From contig NZ_SNUF01000001.1 of NCBI RefSeq assembly GCF_012027305.1, positions 372,001 through 436,000 of the forward strand: a DNA stretch of 64,000 nucleotides, written 5' to 3'. This DNA comes from Thermococcus sp. MAR1 (lineage in GTDB: Archaea; Methanobacteriota_B; Thermococci; Thermococcales; Thermococcaceae). This document shows, piece by piece, positions 17,243-26,657 of the stretch (within the stretch, counting starts at the first letter, position 1; every line of letters starts with the position of its first letter). A program made the position numbers and the translations under genes. Under the pieces are notes generated by a model that had not been told where the DNA came from, ran no database searches, and saw only the letters and a list, made by a program, of their open reading frames with translations.

Positions 17243-18667
17243 TTAGTGTTCTTGATTTTCGAGAAGGTCTTTCCTGAGGAAGATTTCAAACTTGCCATCG
17301 TAGAAGTCCTCTACCTTGACGTAGTTCCCACTGGTGATTATGTTGAGATATGTGTTTGGGTTCTTGTGGATAATCAGGTCGTAATAACCATTGGCTATTT
17401 TTTCTCTTGTTTTGTTGTTGTACATAATCATTTCAATCCTGGCATTGGGATAGTAGAAACCTGCCATTGTGTACAGATACGGAGACACTAGGAGAGTGGT
17501 GGCATGATAGTGCTCTGAGGAGTATTGGAGAACCTCAGAGTCGTATCTTCCAACCACGTTCCAGTCTTCCTTTAGACCTTTGGCCCTTAGTCCCACGGGG
17601 GCAATTAGTATCAACCCAAGGAAAAGTACCGTGAAGGGCTTCCATCCAGCAGGGCTTTTGCCCCTAAGCTTTCCTAGCACCAGATCTATGCCATCTCTCA
17701 GGAGGAACAGGCCTTCCGCCGCAAGCATTCCCATGGCAGGAGAGAGAAACGTTATGAACCGGGTCTCCTTATGGGTGACCGTGAGTATTCCAGCGAGCCC
17801 AATAAAAAGCCAGCTCACTAAGAGCCACCCTTCATCATTTTTCTTTATCCTAAAGAAGCCCGCGAGTGCCAGCAGTGGCAGGAGATATCCAATGTCTTGG
17901 AGGAGCATTTTCATGTAATCCGATACTGAGACGGGTCTGTCGAGTGTGACGACCCTTGAGGCTACACTGAAAGGCCTTAGGGCACCACCATAGTAGAGAT
18001 GCCCCATGTAGAGCCAGGGGGCGAGCGTTATTGCCAAAATGAGGAACCCCACCCAGTACTCCTTTTTCCTAACCCACTTCCAGTCATCTACCAGCCAGAG
18101 ATATGCCAAGAAAACTCCAAAGATTGAGAGTCCAGTGTATCTAGTGAGTATTGCCAGGCCCGCAGAAACGAAGGAAAGGTATATCCTTGTGATATTTCCT
18201 CTTTTCCTTCCGCTGTAAAGCATGTAGAGGGATAGGGTATAAAACAGAGTGAATTCGCTGTGGACTAGCTCCCTTGTGGCCATTGTAAACGCGAGGGGAT
18301 TGAATATATAGAACCCAGAGGCTATGATAGCTTTTACTCGATCACCCAACATCTCCACAACCAATAGGTAAACAAGAAGTGCGGTAAGTCCAAAGCTCAA
18401 AAGGGAGACCAATCTCGCTACCGTAAGGTGGAGTTCCATAGGTGTAACTCGAAAGAAGACCGAGAGTGTGTAGGGATACAGCGGTGGCCTGTACATCATG
18501 TACACTCCTTGATACGTAAAATTGGTTATGTCTTCGGCCAGATTGCGGGCTATGTTTATGTAAAGGGCGCCATCGTAGGTTAATGTGTTCCTTGATGGGA
18601 ACGTTGCAATTCCCACTAACATCGCCGCCAGAAATGGAATCAGACCCAGTGTTCTGTTCTTTCCCAT
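17243..18667 (-). CDS. GT39-like membrane glycosyltransferase (ArnT/PMT fold)
   Basis: A 474-residue integral membrane protein with about ten to twelve helices, resembling dolichyl-phosphate-sugar transferases of the GT-C class. The first luminal loop carries an acidic pair region (TYDGALYINIARNLAED, about 29-45) where GT-C enzymes place the catalytic aspartate, followed by YRPPLYPYTL, a typical lipid-sugar transferase motif. The C-terminal 110 residues are extracellular-type sequence. It would add sugars to surface lipids or proteins. ATG 18667 follows GGGGGTGA and lies within the last 28 bases of the preceding gene, so translation is coupled. It is the last gene of a four-gene operon in the AT-rich island. 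Confidence 0.75.
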   Translation of the reverse strand: MGKNRTLGLIPFLAAMLVGIATFPSRNTLTYDGALYINIARNLAEDITNFTYQGVYMMYRPPLYPYTLSVFFRVTPMELHLTVARLVSLLSFGLTALLVYLLVVEMLGDRVKAIIASGFYIFNPLAFTMATRELVHSEFTLFYTLSLYMLYSGRKRGNITRIYLSFVSAGLAILTRYTGLSIFGVFLAYLWLVDDWKWVRKKEYWVGFLILAITLAPWLYMGHLYYGGALRPFSVASRVVTLDRPVSVSDYMKMLLQDIGYLLPLLALAGFFRIKKNDEGWLLVSWLFIGLAGILTVTHKETRFITFLSPAMGMLAAEGLFLLRDGIDLVLGKLRGKSPAGWKPFTVLFLGLILIAPVGLRAKGLKEDWNVVGRYDSEVLQYSSEHYHATTLLVSPYLYTMAGFYYPNARIEMIMYNNKTREKIANGYYDLIIHKNPNTYLNIITSGNYVKVEDFYDGKFEIFLRKDLLENQEH

Positions 18668-19764
18668 GTCTTCACCCCCAGTGCTAGATATGCCAAAAAT
18701 GCCGTGGTTGGAAGGAAGAATCCGTCTATTCCAATGGGTATCATGAGAATAAAGAGCGTTAGGGCGAGCACTTCCGTAACCCGGGTTCCCTCGGTATCTT
18801 TGAGTATTCCTCCGAGTAGGAAACCCTCGCCCAAGCCCAAAATTCCAAAATCATGAACAGGTTGCCCAAAAATTGTGTAGTTGTAAACAACACTGCTCCC
18901 AAAGAGCCTCCCAACATAGCCCTTTGGATCCGTCGAGATAAGTATTTTCAGGTCACCCCAGGGTATTCCAATCTCAAACAGCCTCTCATACACGCTGTAA
19001 GTGAATCCCATCCTGTAGAAGAGCGTTTCAAAGAAGCCCAGCTTCCACTCCGGATAAGTGTGCAGCGTTGCATAGTACCTCACCAAGAAGAGCGCCATGA
19101 CGCCCGCCGAGAGAGTCCCTATCTTCAATAACCATTTTTCTGCCCCTGCCTTTAAGTTGCCTTCTTGGACTAACTTCAACAGATATGCTATCGTTACAGC
19201 CAGTCCCACAGTCCTGAACGTTGAGATGATAGCTATTGCCAAACCGATCAGGAAAACTCTGAAATCCGAACGTACGGAGAGCGCTGAGACCACCAAGTAC
19301 CCTGAGGCCAGGTAGAAAAATCGGACATTCGTATACCTTACTTGAGGGTGGAGGAGGGGCATCTTGCCCATAACAACTGGAATCATAGCCAGTATGAGGG
19401 CAACTGCGACCAATAGTACATCTATCGTTACTGCAACAGTGGTGGGAGCTTTCTTGATTTTCCTACCCTCCTCTCTCGCTAGCGCGGCAGGCATTGCGAT
19501 GGCTGCTAGGGCCACGGGAAACCCCCACCATCCCGTGGCGGACAGGACGAGGAGTACTGTGAGGACATACGTAACAGCTCGAACCCTTCGGGGGATTATC
19601 CTCGCAACGGCATATCCAGAGGCCATTGCGATAGCAAAGGCAACGGCATAAAGAAGTGGGAATGTTCTCGGAGGAGGGAGTAGCTCAGGAAAGACCAGTT
19701 TTGCAATTATCCCGGAAATCGTGTAGATGGCCAGTAACACCCAGAAAACCACACTCAGCCTCAT
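18640..19764 (-). CDS. Polysaccharide-polymerase-like membrane protein (Wzy/O-antigen ligase type)
   Basis: A 374-residue multi-pass membrane protein with about ten helices and one large loop near residues 240-300. It shares with its upstream neighbour a motif near the C-terminal third (DFGILGLGEGFLLGGIL here, DFGILALIEGFLLGVYYG there), as well as the general layout, so the two are distant paralogues. Polymerases of surface polysaccharides have this plan; the assignment is by analogy and operon context. It starts three bases after the end of gene 19768-20760 and overlaps the GT39-like gene by 28 bases. No catalytic residues can be named. Confidence 0.6.
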   Translation of the reverse strand: MRLSVVFWVLLAIYTISGIIAKLVFPELLPPPRTFPLLYAVAFAIAMASGYAVARIIPRRVRAVTYVLTVLLVLSATGWWGFPVALAAIAMPAALAREEGRKIKKAPTTVAVTIDVLLVAVALILAMIPVVMGKMPLLHPQVRYTNVRFFYLASGYLVVSALSVRSDFRVFLIGLAIAIISTFRTVGLAVTIAYLLKLVQEGNLKAGAEKWLLKIGTLSAGVMALFLVRYYATLHTYPEWKLGFFETLFYRMGFTYSVYERLFEIGIPWGDLKILISTDPKGYVGRLFGSSVVYNYTIFGQPVHDFGILGLGEGFLLGGILKDTEGTRVTEVLALTLFILMIPIGIDGFFLPTTAFLAYLALGVKTWERTEHWV

Positions 19765-19767
19765 GCC

Positions 19768-20760
19768 TCAACGCCTCAGTTTCTTGAAGCCTTTAAGGCC
19801 TTTTATCACGATGTACGCTCCGAGTGCGAAGAGCAGATAGACGGGCAGATCAAGTATGCCAGTTTCAACTCCGACTATTCCATAGGCTAGGGTGGAGTAA
19901 TACAGGGCCCTTGTGGAGTTATGGGTTGCTCCGCTTATACTCCCGTAGTAAACACCTAGGAGAAATCCCTCAATAAGGGCGAGAATACCAAAATCGAGGT
20001 ACATTCCCCCGAGCAGAGTTGCGGTCATGGTTACCCCCGTTTTAATGTAAAGGAACTTGGCGATGAGTCCGCGCGGGGAGTATCCCCCTAGCAGATAGGA
20101 GGTTACTCCGCTGAGTTGGAGGGCACCGTGATAGAAACCGTGCCACCTCGTTCGCAGGACTATTACATCCAGGACGGAAGTTGTTCCCTGCACCCTTGTC
20201 CAAATGCTCTGGACGGCCTCCCCCCTTATAATGCTGATTCCCGCACCGAGGAAAGTCGCGATAAGCAGAATTCCCAGTAGGTGGTAACTCCTCAGTTTTC
20301 TATGTTCCATAGCGCTTTCGTAGTATGCACTTCCAATGGCTATAACACTTACTAAGACGGGTGTTCTGTAAGCGTAGAGGGCCACTATAAAAGGATAGAG
20401 GAGTGCATATTTCCTCCCCCCTAGGAACAGATATACGCTTGCGGGAACCCCCAGGAAGTATGTGAGGGCCGTCAGGCGGGGATTTAGGCTAGTTCTAATA
20501 GCAGGGTTCAGAAGAGGGATACCCCTTAGAATTAAGATCTGAATAAATATTATGGCGATTGAAATCCAGAACGCCCAAGTCATGTACTTTTCCTCAATAT
20601 CAATGCCAGTATCCACCCACTCTATCTTTTGTCCTTTTAATATTCCAATTACCATTGCAATTGCAAAAAGGGCACCCACAAAGAGCGTCTTTGGCTGGGC
20701 CAGTCCCAAGGATATGAACGCAATGAAGAGTACTGGGATGAGTACCGGAAGATTTCTCAT
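19768..20760 (-). CDS. Polysaccharide-polymerase-like membrane protein (Wzy type), paralogue of its neighbour
   Basis: A 330-residue membrane protein with eight to ten helices. The central loop contains LRTRWHGFYHGALQLSG and GGYSPRG, polar segments facing outward, and is followed by the shared DFGILALIEGFLLG motif. This arrangement resembles oligosaccharide repeat-unit polymerases, but identity is too low to call a specific function. ATG 20760 overlaps the stop of the upstream gene as ATGA, with GGTGAGGAG upstream. It belongs to the minus-strand operon 21425-17243. Confidence 0.58.
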   Translation of the reverse strand: MRNLPVLIPVLFIAFISLGLAQPKTLFVGALFAIAMVIGILKGQKIEWVDTGIDIEEKYMTWAFWISIAIIFIQILILRGIPLLNPAIRTSLNPRLTALTYFLGVPASVYLFLGGRKYALLYPFIVALYAYRTPVLVSVIAIGSAYYESAMEHRKLRSYHLLGILLIATFLGAGISIIRGEAVQSIWTRVQGTTSVLDVIVLRTRWHGFYHGALQLSGVTSYLLGGYSPRGLIAKFLYIKTGVTMTATLLGGMYLDFGILALIEGFLLGVYYGSISGATHNSTRALYYSTLAYGIVGVETGILDLPVYLLFALGAYIVIKGLKGFKKLRR

Positions 20761-21425
20761 CCGCTCCTCACCTCAAGCACTTTCAGGGGGAGGTTGCGCT
20801 CCTCTGAGTTGACGTACAGTGTGCCGTACATGTAAACGGTATAGTTTGACAGGCCTCCCTTCAGAAAGGAAAGAGGCACCATGTTAGCCGTTAATATCGC
20901 TCCTTCCGAGCTTACGTGGTTTATCGTGAGGGAGCCGTAGCTTAAGTAATCCGCCTGGTATTTCAGGGTTCCGAGCTCGATTGGACTGATGTGCCCTTTT
21001 ACATAGATAATACCGCTGAACCTCTCGGAATAGGCGTCTACCGTCAGATTGGCGATGACATCTTTCATATTCCCGTACACGGGAGGTAGAAGCTCATAGA
21101 CATAAACTTTTCCTCTATAGTGAAGTGTTAGGAACTTTGCTTTTATGTCCTCTTTGGTCGCGCTGGGTCCACCGATGGTAACGATTTCTCCATGGGAGAG
21201 TATGGTTATTGTAGATCCCTGGACACTAATCAAGGTTCCCTCGATGGTTTTTCCATCGATGCTCTCTGCCCGGAGAGTGACGTTGAAACCTTTTGTGAGG
21301 AGGCTGAAGCCCCTGTTGGCCGCTTCATATATCTCAGCACCTTGATAGTGCTTCACATAGCTGTTTACCATAAATCCAAAAGCCACTATCAGCACTATAA
21401 TCGCAACGGGCTTCTTCCACTCCAT
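20757..21425 (-). CDS. Single-pass membrane-anchored extracytoplasmic protein, unrecognised family
   Basis: A 222-residue protein with one N-terminal hydrophobic helix (about 6-22, PVAIIVLIVAFGFMV), which serves as an uncleaved signal anchor, followed by an extracellular domain rich in short beta strands (TLISVQGSTITILSHG, FLTLHYRGKVYVYELLPP). The ATG at 21425 follows GGTGTGGTGAC; the frame continues upstream for 89 residues but in intergenic sequence. First gene of the polysaccharide operon, it may be a chain-length or assembly partner for the two polymerase-like proteins; this is inference from position only. Confidence 0.7.
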   Translation of the reverse strand: MEWKKPVAIIVLIVAFGFMVNSYVKHYQGAEIYEAANRGFSLLTKGFNVTLRAESIDGKTIEGTLISVQGSTITILSHGEIVTIGGPSATKEDIKAKFLTLHYRGKVYVYELLPPVYGNMKDVIANLTVDAYSERFSGIIYVKGHISPIELGTLKYQADYLSYGSLTINHVSSEGAILTANMVPLSFLKGGLSNYTVYMYGTLYVNSEERNLPLKVLEVRSG

Positions 21426-21728
21426 GTTCGTCACCACACCTTTCACTAAATCCCCTTGAGAGTGAAGCGGTTTTATATCTTTTGTTGATGCGTTTTTCTT
21501 GGTGGTGTGGTTACAGTACTTAGATTGAATTTTATCGGCATGGGTATGAGGTTTCAACATGACATTGTTCTTTGTGAAACTGCTCCAGAGACATCTGTAT
21601 TGGACTAATTTAGTCACTATAGGTGTTATATGGCATATACTGCCTACTGAACAACTTTGTAGGCCGAAATGTTTATATCGGTGCTCTATCAACAGTATGG
21701 GTGAGCATTACAACCTGGAGGTGTCAGG
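21426..21728. other. Divergent AT-rich intergenic region of the surface island
   Basis: About 300 bases between the polysaccharide operon (minus) and the subtilase (plus), with no credible gene. It holds a minus-strand TATA-like GATATAAAA near 21468-21477, a plus-strand TATA box at 21672-21679 and a perfect 13-base dyad GACTAATTTAGTC at 21603-21615, which may be an operator for either side. Confidence 0.6.
21672..21679 (+). promoter_or_regulatory. TATA box of the subtilase gene
   Basis: TTTATATC preceded by CGAAATG. It places the start near 21700, 25-30 bases before the ATG at 21729, with ribosome binding site GGAGGTG at 21717-21723. Confidence 0.65.
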
Positions 21729-24700
21729 ATGAATCGGAAGGCGTTGAGTCTTTTGATTGTGGTAGTAATGTTGTTGGCAGTAATCCCAGCGGCGTATTCA
21801 GGGGTTGCAGCAACAGAACTCACCAGGAGCCTTGGAAATAATATAAACTCCCTCTCTGAAAAAATATCAACTAAAGAAATAACAGATAAATCCTCGGCAG
21901 TGATTCCTAAGTCCGTTATTGCTGAGATGATATATGCCAAGGCTCTTGGAAAAGATTCTGTACCCCTAATCGTCCAATTGAGACCGGGATATTCATCAGA
22001 AATTCTTGAGACTCTAGGCTTTGAGGTTAGAAAAGACTTTGGTCACTTTGGCTTAGTAGCAGTTTCAATATCACCTTCCAACGTTGATGCGTTATATCAG
22101 GCTAGCAAATACCTCAAGCATGTGTGGGTTAGCAGACTTTACAAGTTAGCTCCTCCTGCACCACGTCCGAATTGGTTTGCAGGCAATGTTACCCTAAATA
22201 TGACAGAAGTCCAAGAACTTGCCAACATTAGCACTGAAACCACAGGCGCAAAGGACATGTGGGCATTAGGTTATGACGGAAGGAATGTTACTGTGGCAGT
22301 TATAGATACTGGCGTTGATCCTGGGCATCCGGATCTTCAGTGGACGACCGATGGAAAACCTAAGATAGTTGATTACGTTGATCTTAGTTACTGGGACACA
22401 ATATCAGAACAGTATGGGCTTCCAAACAAGCCCGTATCAGGATGGTTCAATACTTCCACGATAGTTAAAGCCCAAGGCGATACCGTCATATATAAGGGGA
22501 GAACCTTTGAGCTACCTACTGACGCAATCTCCAAGAGTGGAAATTACCACATTGGACATGTGGAGGAATGGGGCGTTGAGCTTGATGGAGACTTCGTTAA
22601 TAACCCCAACCACTGTCCTTACACAAATGATCCCCTACTCGAGAGTTGTTACTTGAACCACCATGATCCTTGGGCAGGGGCCATTCTCGTAGTTGACAAT
22701 CAAACCGCAGGAGTATATGACTTGGTTTATGTCGACACTGACGATGATGGAAGTTTTGCTGACGAAAAGCCATTAAGGGTGTACAGGACTGCGCCTGGTC
22801 CGGACAATGTTGGTGCTTGGATCTGGAATGAAACTCTGGGACAGAAGAAGGACTTTGTTGTCTCTGACATAGATCCACAGGGCAACTGGGTTGTCTTGGG
22901 TTATGACATGGGAGACCACGGAACCCACGTTGCTGGCACTATCGCGGCAAATGGCTTCATTAAAGGGGTTGCTCCAGGCGCTCAGCTTATGGTAATAAAG
23001 GTTGGAACAGACTTTGGAGGATACATACCAACAGAATCCATCATCGATGCGTTCCTCTATGCGGCGTTTGGTCCAGATGGCGAACCCAACACTGGAGATG
23101 AGGCTGACGCCATTAGTATGAGCATTGGATGGACGCCGATATTCCAGGGATGGCCACTTATTGAGGATGATGCAAATGTTTTGGACTATGTAGCGGAGCT
23201 TACGGGAATTCCTTTCTCAATCTCCGCTGGCAATGAGGGGCCTGAGGTTAACTCAATTGGAAGCCCTGCGGATGCATTTAATGCGATAGCCGTTGGAGCA
23301 TACATTGAAAAAGAAAGGATGGACTGGCTTGACCAGCACATGTTCAACACCCCCGAATACGGAGCTGGGTTCTTCAGTGTCGCCTGTGCAGGTTGCAACG
23401 TTACTGGAGATCCAATATCGGGCTTTGAAATGGCTACTGATGCTGTAGTTGGTTTTAGTTCAAGGGGGCCAACTGACACGGGAATACTAAAACCTGAAAT
23501 AGTGGCTCCTGGCGATGCAATAATGTCAACAATGCCGCTTACCATGCTTGGGGATTATAACCCACAGGGATATTACAATGCAGAACCTACAATTGCATAC
23601 CAGTATATGCAGGGAACGAGCATGGCGGCTCCACACGTTGGTGGTGCTTTGGCAATACTGATTGGTGCTTACAAGGAGAAATACGGTGTTAAGCCGACTG
23701 CTGACATGCTCAAACTCTCCCTTGAGCTTGGAGCGGATGACCTAGGGATGCCCTTTGCGGATCAGGGATTCGGAGCATTGAACATAACCAGTGCGTGGAG
23801 CCTTCTTGATTCATTCAATGGAGAGATCATCAACGAGCCGATTGTCTACTCCGGATACTACGCCAGAAATATCGGCTACAAGAATTTGATCTTTGGAGAC
23901 CCTGCACTCATAGATTTTGCAACGGATTGGGAAAACGGAACCTTCAGTGACATCGGCTTTGCCTTGGCCCCAGGTTATGACTTCCCAATTGGTGCATTCT
24001 GGATAAAGAATAATGGGGACAGGAATATTACCCTCAAGTTTGCGGGGGCTTCCCTCGGAGCGGGAGATGGAATCACGATATTCAATGATCTAGCATTCTT
24101 CGACATAGTGACTGGAGATCCAGTAGATCCATACAATCTGACTATACCTTCCCATGGTTTCCTCTGGCTCGGCTTCACAACTCCATACTACTGGGGAGAC
24201 ACACTGCCATCGGGACTCAATGAACTCATCCTCTACTGGGACGACCCGGATTCCCCACTTCCAGTTGACGCTATAACCCCGATAACAATAGTGGTTCCAG
24301 AGGACATTGGAAATGGAAACATAGTAAAAAACGTTCACGTTAGTAAAATGGACGTCCCGCCGACCAGAATCTTCTTTGACATTCCTGAGGACGTTGATCT
24401 GGTGGGGATCACAATAAACCAGACTTCTGGTGGTGACCTATGGACAGGCATATACTATCCAATAGCCAGTAGCTTTATCTATGATGCATTCAGAACTACT
24501 GGCCCGGATTATCCGTGCAACTGTACTTACACCCCAAGCAACCCCACTAACTGCTCTAACTACGGAGGTCCATTTGAAGCCACCAGCATCAGCAAAGAGA
24601 GTGTAGTTAGTCCAGTATTAATACCGGGAACTTGGGAGATATTCCCGAGTACTTCAATGATAACTGCTTGGCCGCAGACTGGGTTCTTCCCAGTTTTAAC

Positions 24701-26240
24701 GGATGTAGACGCAACCTTTAACATTACATACTATGGCATTACAGCCACTCCGCCCGGTGAAGAGATTCCGACTGTAGAGTACTCTAGTGGGACTCAGGAA
24801 TTCAATTACACGCTGGTTAACAAGTACTACAAAATCCAGGGCAATATATCGGCAGTTGGTGTCGGACCCTACAACTCGACTATTGAACAGATAAAGGAAG
24901 CTGACTTTGCGTATCTTGACTTTACCGTTCCAGAGGGTGCAGTAAACGCTCACTTCGAAATACAGTACGTGAATGATTCGACGGCAGATCTTGACCTCTA
25001 CGTGATCGCACCCGATGGTACCGTGTACTCCTCAGCTACCGCTAGTGCCAATGAGGTAGTGGATATATCAGATCCAGTGCCTGGAGTTTACCACGTAATG
25101 GTTTACTGGTGGGTTCTGAACCCAGCAAGCATTGAAGTGCCAAAAATCGCAAACTTCCAGATTGCCCAGTATGCAATAGTTCCAGGTACCCTTAGTACCG
25201 AGCAAAACACGATCAACTTGGAGACTGGAGCAACAACCAACATAACCCTAATGCTCAATGCTACTGAAAACGTGCTACCAGGACTCAACATAGGAAAGCT
25301 TATACTGACTCCAGATGTGCCATGGCTAGAGGGTACTGTAACAACAACAATACTCGTCAAGGTCGGAGGTTCATCCTTTGCAGTAGGCCTCGAAAAGAAT
25401 CAGCTTGAACTCGGAAAAGAGGCTCCGACAATACTCGTTAGAGATGCACTTACAGGGGTGCCTGTACCTGGTGCCGAAGTGTACATCAACGGTGAATACT
25501 ACGGGCTTACGGATGAGAACGGAAAACTTAAACTTGAGCTTGAACCAGAAATGCTCAGCATAGGGAAGCATACGGTCGATGTAACTGTCAAGAGAGAAGG
25601 ATACGCTGAACTCTCTAAGGAACTTACATACACCGTTGTTGACGCTGCTCCAGGTAAGGTGCTTGCTCCAAGTGACGTTGAACCATTCATAGCCATCGGG
25701 GAAGGTAGTGTAACCGATGTAAACGTGGACAAAACAACTATAACAATAACAGCAGATGGTCCAAGTGGAAGCGTTGCTTACTTGGTAGTCACATTGCCTG
25801 TGGACACCCAGTACATCAACATTGCTGGAACTCACGTACTTAGCTACTACACTACCTCTGGAGAGAACGCAATTTATCTCATCATTAAAGTTAAGTACGC
25901 CTCTCCGGTCACCATAACCGTCGAGTACAAGACTGCCCGCTGGATCGTCAGCACCTGGAACTACGTCTGGTACATGCTCTACTGGAGGTACGACCAGAAG
26001 TTCGACCCGCTCTACCAGAAGGCGGTTGAACTCGGCGTCGACAATGAGACCCTCCAAGAGGCCATGCAGTACAAGCAGCTTGCCGACCAGTACTATGAGG
26101 AGGCCAAGAAATACATCACTCCTGGCAGGGAGAACCTAGCCATCGCGGCACTACCTTACATCCGCAAGGCTTACATCAACATCCTCAAGGCTTACAGCAT
26201 CCTTGAGGAGGCCATTGAGGAACTTGAGGCTCAGGGATGA
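21729..26240 (+). CDS. Large secreted subtilisin-like serine protease (pyrolysin-like, S8 family)
   Basis: A 1503-residue exported protease for extracellular peptide degradation. The layout is: signal peptide (about 1-24), propeptide (to about 150), then an S8 catalytic domain with Asp193 in VIDTGVD, His397 in GDHGTHVAG, oxyanion Asn502 in SAGNEGP and Ser631 in QGTSMAAPH. There is a long insert between Asp and His, as in pyrolysin. Beta-sandwich domains follow (about 720-1180), then a carboxypeptidase-regulatory-like domain (VPVPGAEVYINGEYYGLTDENGK, about 1245-1265), and a helical C-terminus (about 1395-1503) rich in Tyr, Lys and Glu. It is longer than typical pyrolysins. Codon use is AT-rich up to about 25890, then switches to the GC-rich chromosomal pattern for the helical tail. 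Confidence 0.93.
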   Translation: MNRKALSLLIVVVMLLAVIPAAYSGVAATELTRSLGNNINSLSEKISTKEITDKSSAVIPKSVIAEMIYAKALGKDSVPLIVQLRPGYSSEILETLGFEVRKDFGHFGLVAVSISPSNVDALYQASKYLKHVWVSRLYKLAPPAPRPNWFAGNVTLNMTEVQELANISTETTGAKDMWALGYDGRNVTVAVIDTGVDPGHPDLQWTTDGKPKIVDYVDLSYWDTISEQYGLPNKPVSGWFNTSTIVKAQGDTVIYKGRTFELPTDAISKSGNYHIGHVEEWGVELDGDFVNNPNHCPYTNDPLLESCYLNHHDPWAGAILVVDNQTAGVYDLVYVDTDDDGSFADEKPLRVYRTAPGPDNVGAWIWNETLGQKKDFVVSDIDPQGNWVVLGYDMGDHGTHVAGTIAANGFIKGVAPGAQLMVIKVGTDFGGYIPTESIIDAFLYAAFGPDGEPNTGDEADAISMSIGWTPIFQGWPLIEDDANVLDYVAELTGIPFSISAGNEGPEVNSIGSPADAFNAIAVGAYIEKERMDWLDQHMFNTPEYGAGFFSVACAGCNVTGDPISGFEMATDAVVGFSSRGPTDTGILKPEIVAPGDAIMSTMPLTMLGDYNPQGYYNAEPTIAYQYMQGTSMAAPHVGGALAILIGAYKEKYGVKPTADMLKLSLELGADDLGMPFADQGFGALNITSAWSLLDSFNGEIINEPIVYSGYYARNIGYKNLIFGDPALIDFATDWENGTFSDIGFALAPGYDFPIGAFWIKNNGDRNITLKFAGASLGAGDGITIFNDLAFFDIVTGDPVDPYNLTIPSHGFLWLGFTTPYYWGDTLPSGLNELILYWDDPDSPLPVDAITPITIVVPEDIGNGNIVKNVHVSKMDVPPTRIFFDIPEDVDLVGITINQTSGGDLWTGIYYPIASSFIYDAFRTTGPDYPCNCTYTPSNPTNCSNYGGPFEATSISKESVVSPVLIPGTWEIFPSTSMITAWPQTGFFPVLTDVDATFNITYYGITATPPGEEIPTVEYSSGTQEFNYTLVNKYYKIQGNISAVGVGPYNSTIEQIKEADFAYLDFTVPEGAVNAHFEIQYVNDSTADLDLYVIAPDGTVYSSATASANEVVDISDPVPGVYHVMVYWWVLNPASIEVPKIANFQIAQYAIVPGTLSTEQNTINLETGATTNITLMLNATENVLPGLNIGKLILTPDVPWLEGTVTTTILVKVGGSSFAVGLEKNQLELGKEAPTILVRDALTGVPVPGAEVYINGEYYGLTDENGKLKLELEPEMLSIGKHTVDVTVKREGYAELSKELTYTVVDAAPGKVLAPSDVEPFIAIGEGSVTDVNVDKTTITITADGPSGSVAYLVVTLPVDTQYINIAGTHVLSYYTTSGENAIYLIIKVKYASPVTITVEYKTARWIVSTWNYVWYMLYWRYDQKFDPLYQKAVELGVDNETLQEAMQYKQLADQYYEEAKKYITPGRENLAIAALPYIRKAYINILKAYSILEEAIEELEAQG

Positions 26241-26311
26241 GCCATCTTTTTCTTCTCCATTTTACCCAAGACTTTTAAACCTTCAGGCGTTTCCTCCTCC
26301 GGTGTCGCTCC

Positions 26312-26611
26312 ATGATATACGTTAAAATCTACCGCGTTCAGGGGGAAGTTCTCCTCGCTGCCTGCGATGAGGAGCTCCTCGGAAAAACTTTCAGGGAAGG
26401 CGAGCTGAAGCTCGAAGTGAAGGAGCGCTTTTACAAGGGGGAGCTGGTTGACGAGGATGCTCTGGATGCCATGCTGGAAGAGGCAACCATCGCCAACCTT
26501 ACGGGTGAGCGTTGCGTTGGAAAAGCAATAGAGCTCGGTTACATTGATGAGGCGAGGGTACTCAGGATTCAAGGGGTTCCCCACGCTCAGATGGCGAAGC
26601 TCTTTCTCTGA
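26312..26611 (+). CDS. DUF424 family protein
   Basis: A 99-residue cytoplasmic protein of the archaeal DUF424 family, whose structure is known in related species but whose function is not established. Recognisable features are the N-terminal MIYVKIYRVQGEVLLAACDEELLGKTFREG and the C-terminal GYIDEARVLRIQGVPHAQ. Acidic and lysine-rich overall. ATG 26312; the upstream sequence CTCCGGTGTCGC provides a GGTGT site. It is followed 46 bases later by NMD3, a neighbourhood consistent with a translation-related role, though this is inference. Confidence 0.85.
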   Translation: MIYVKIYRVQGEVLLAACDEELLGKTFREGELKLEVKERFYKGELVDEDALDAMLEEATIANLTGERCVGKAIELGYIDEARVLRIQGVPHAQMAKLFL

Positions 26612-26657
26612 GATTAGGTTTTTAAACTTCCTTCCTCACTACCTTCCGGTGAGAGAG

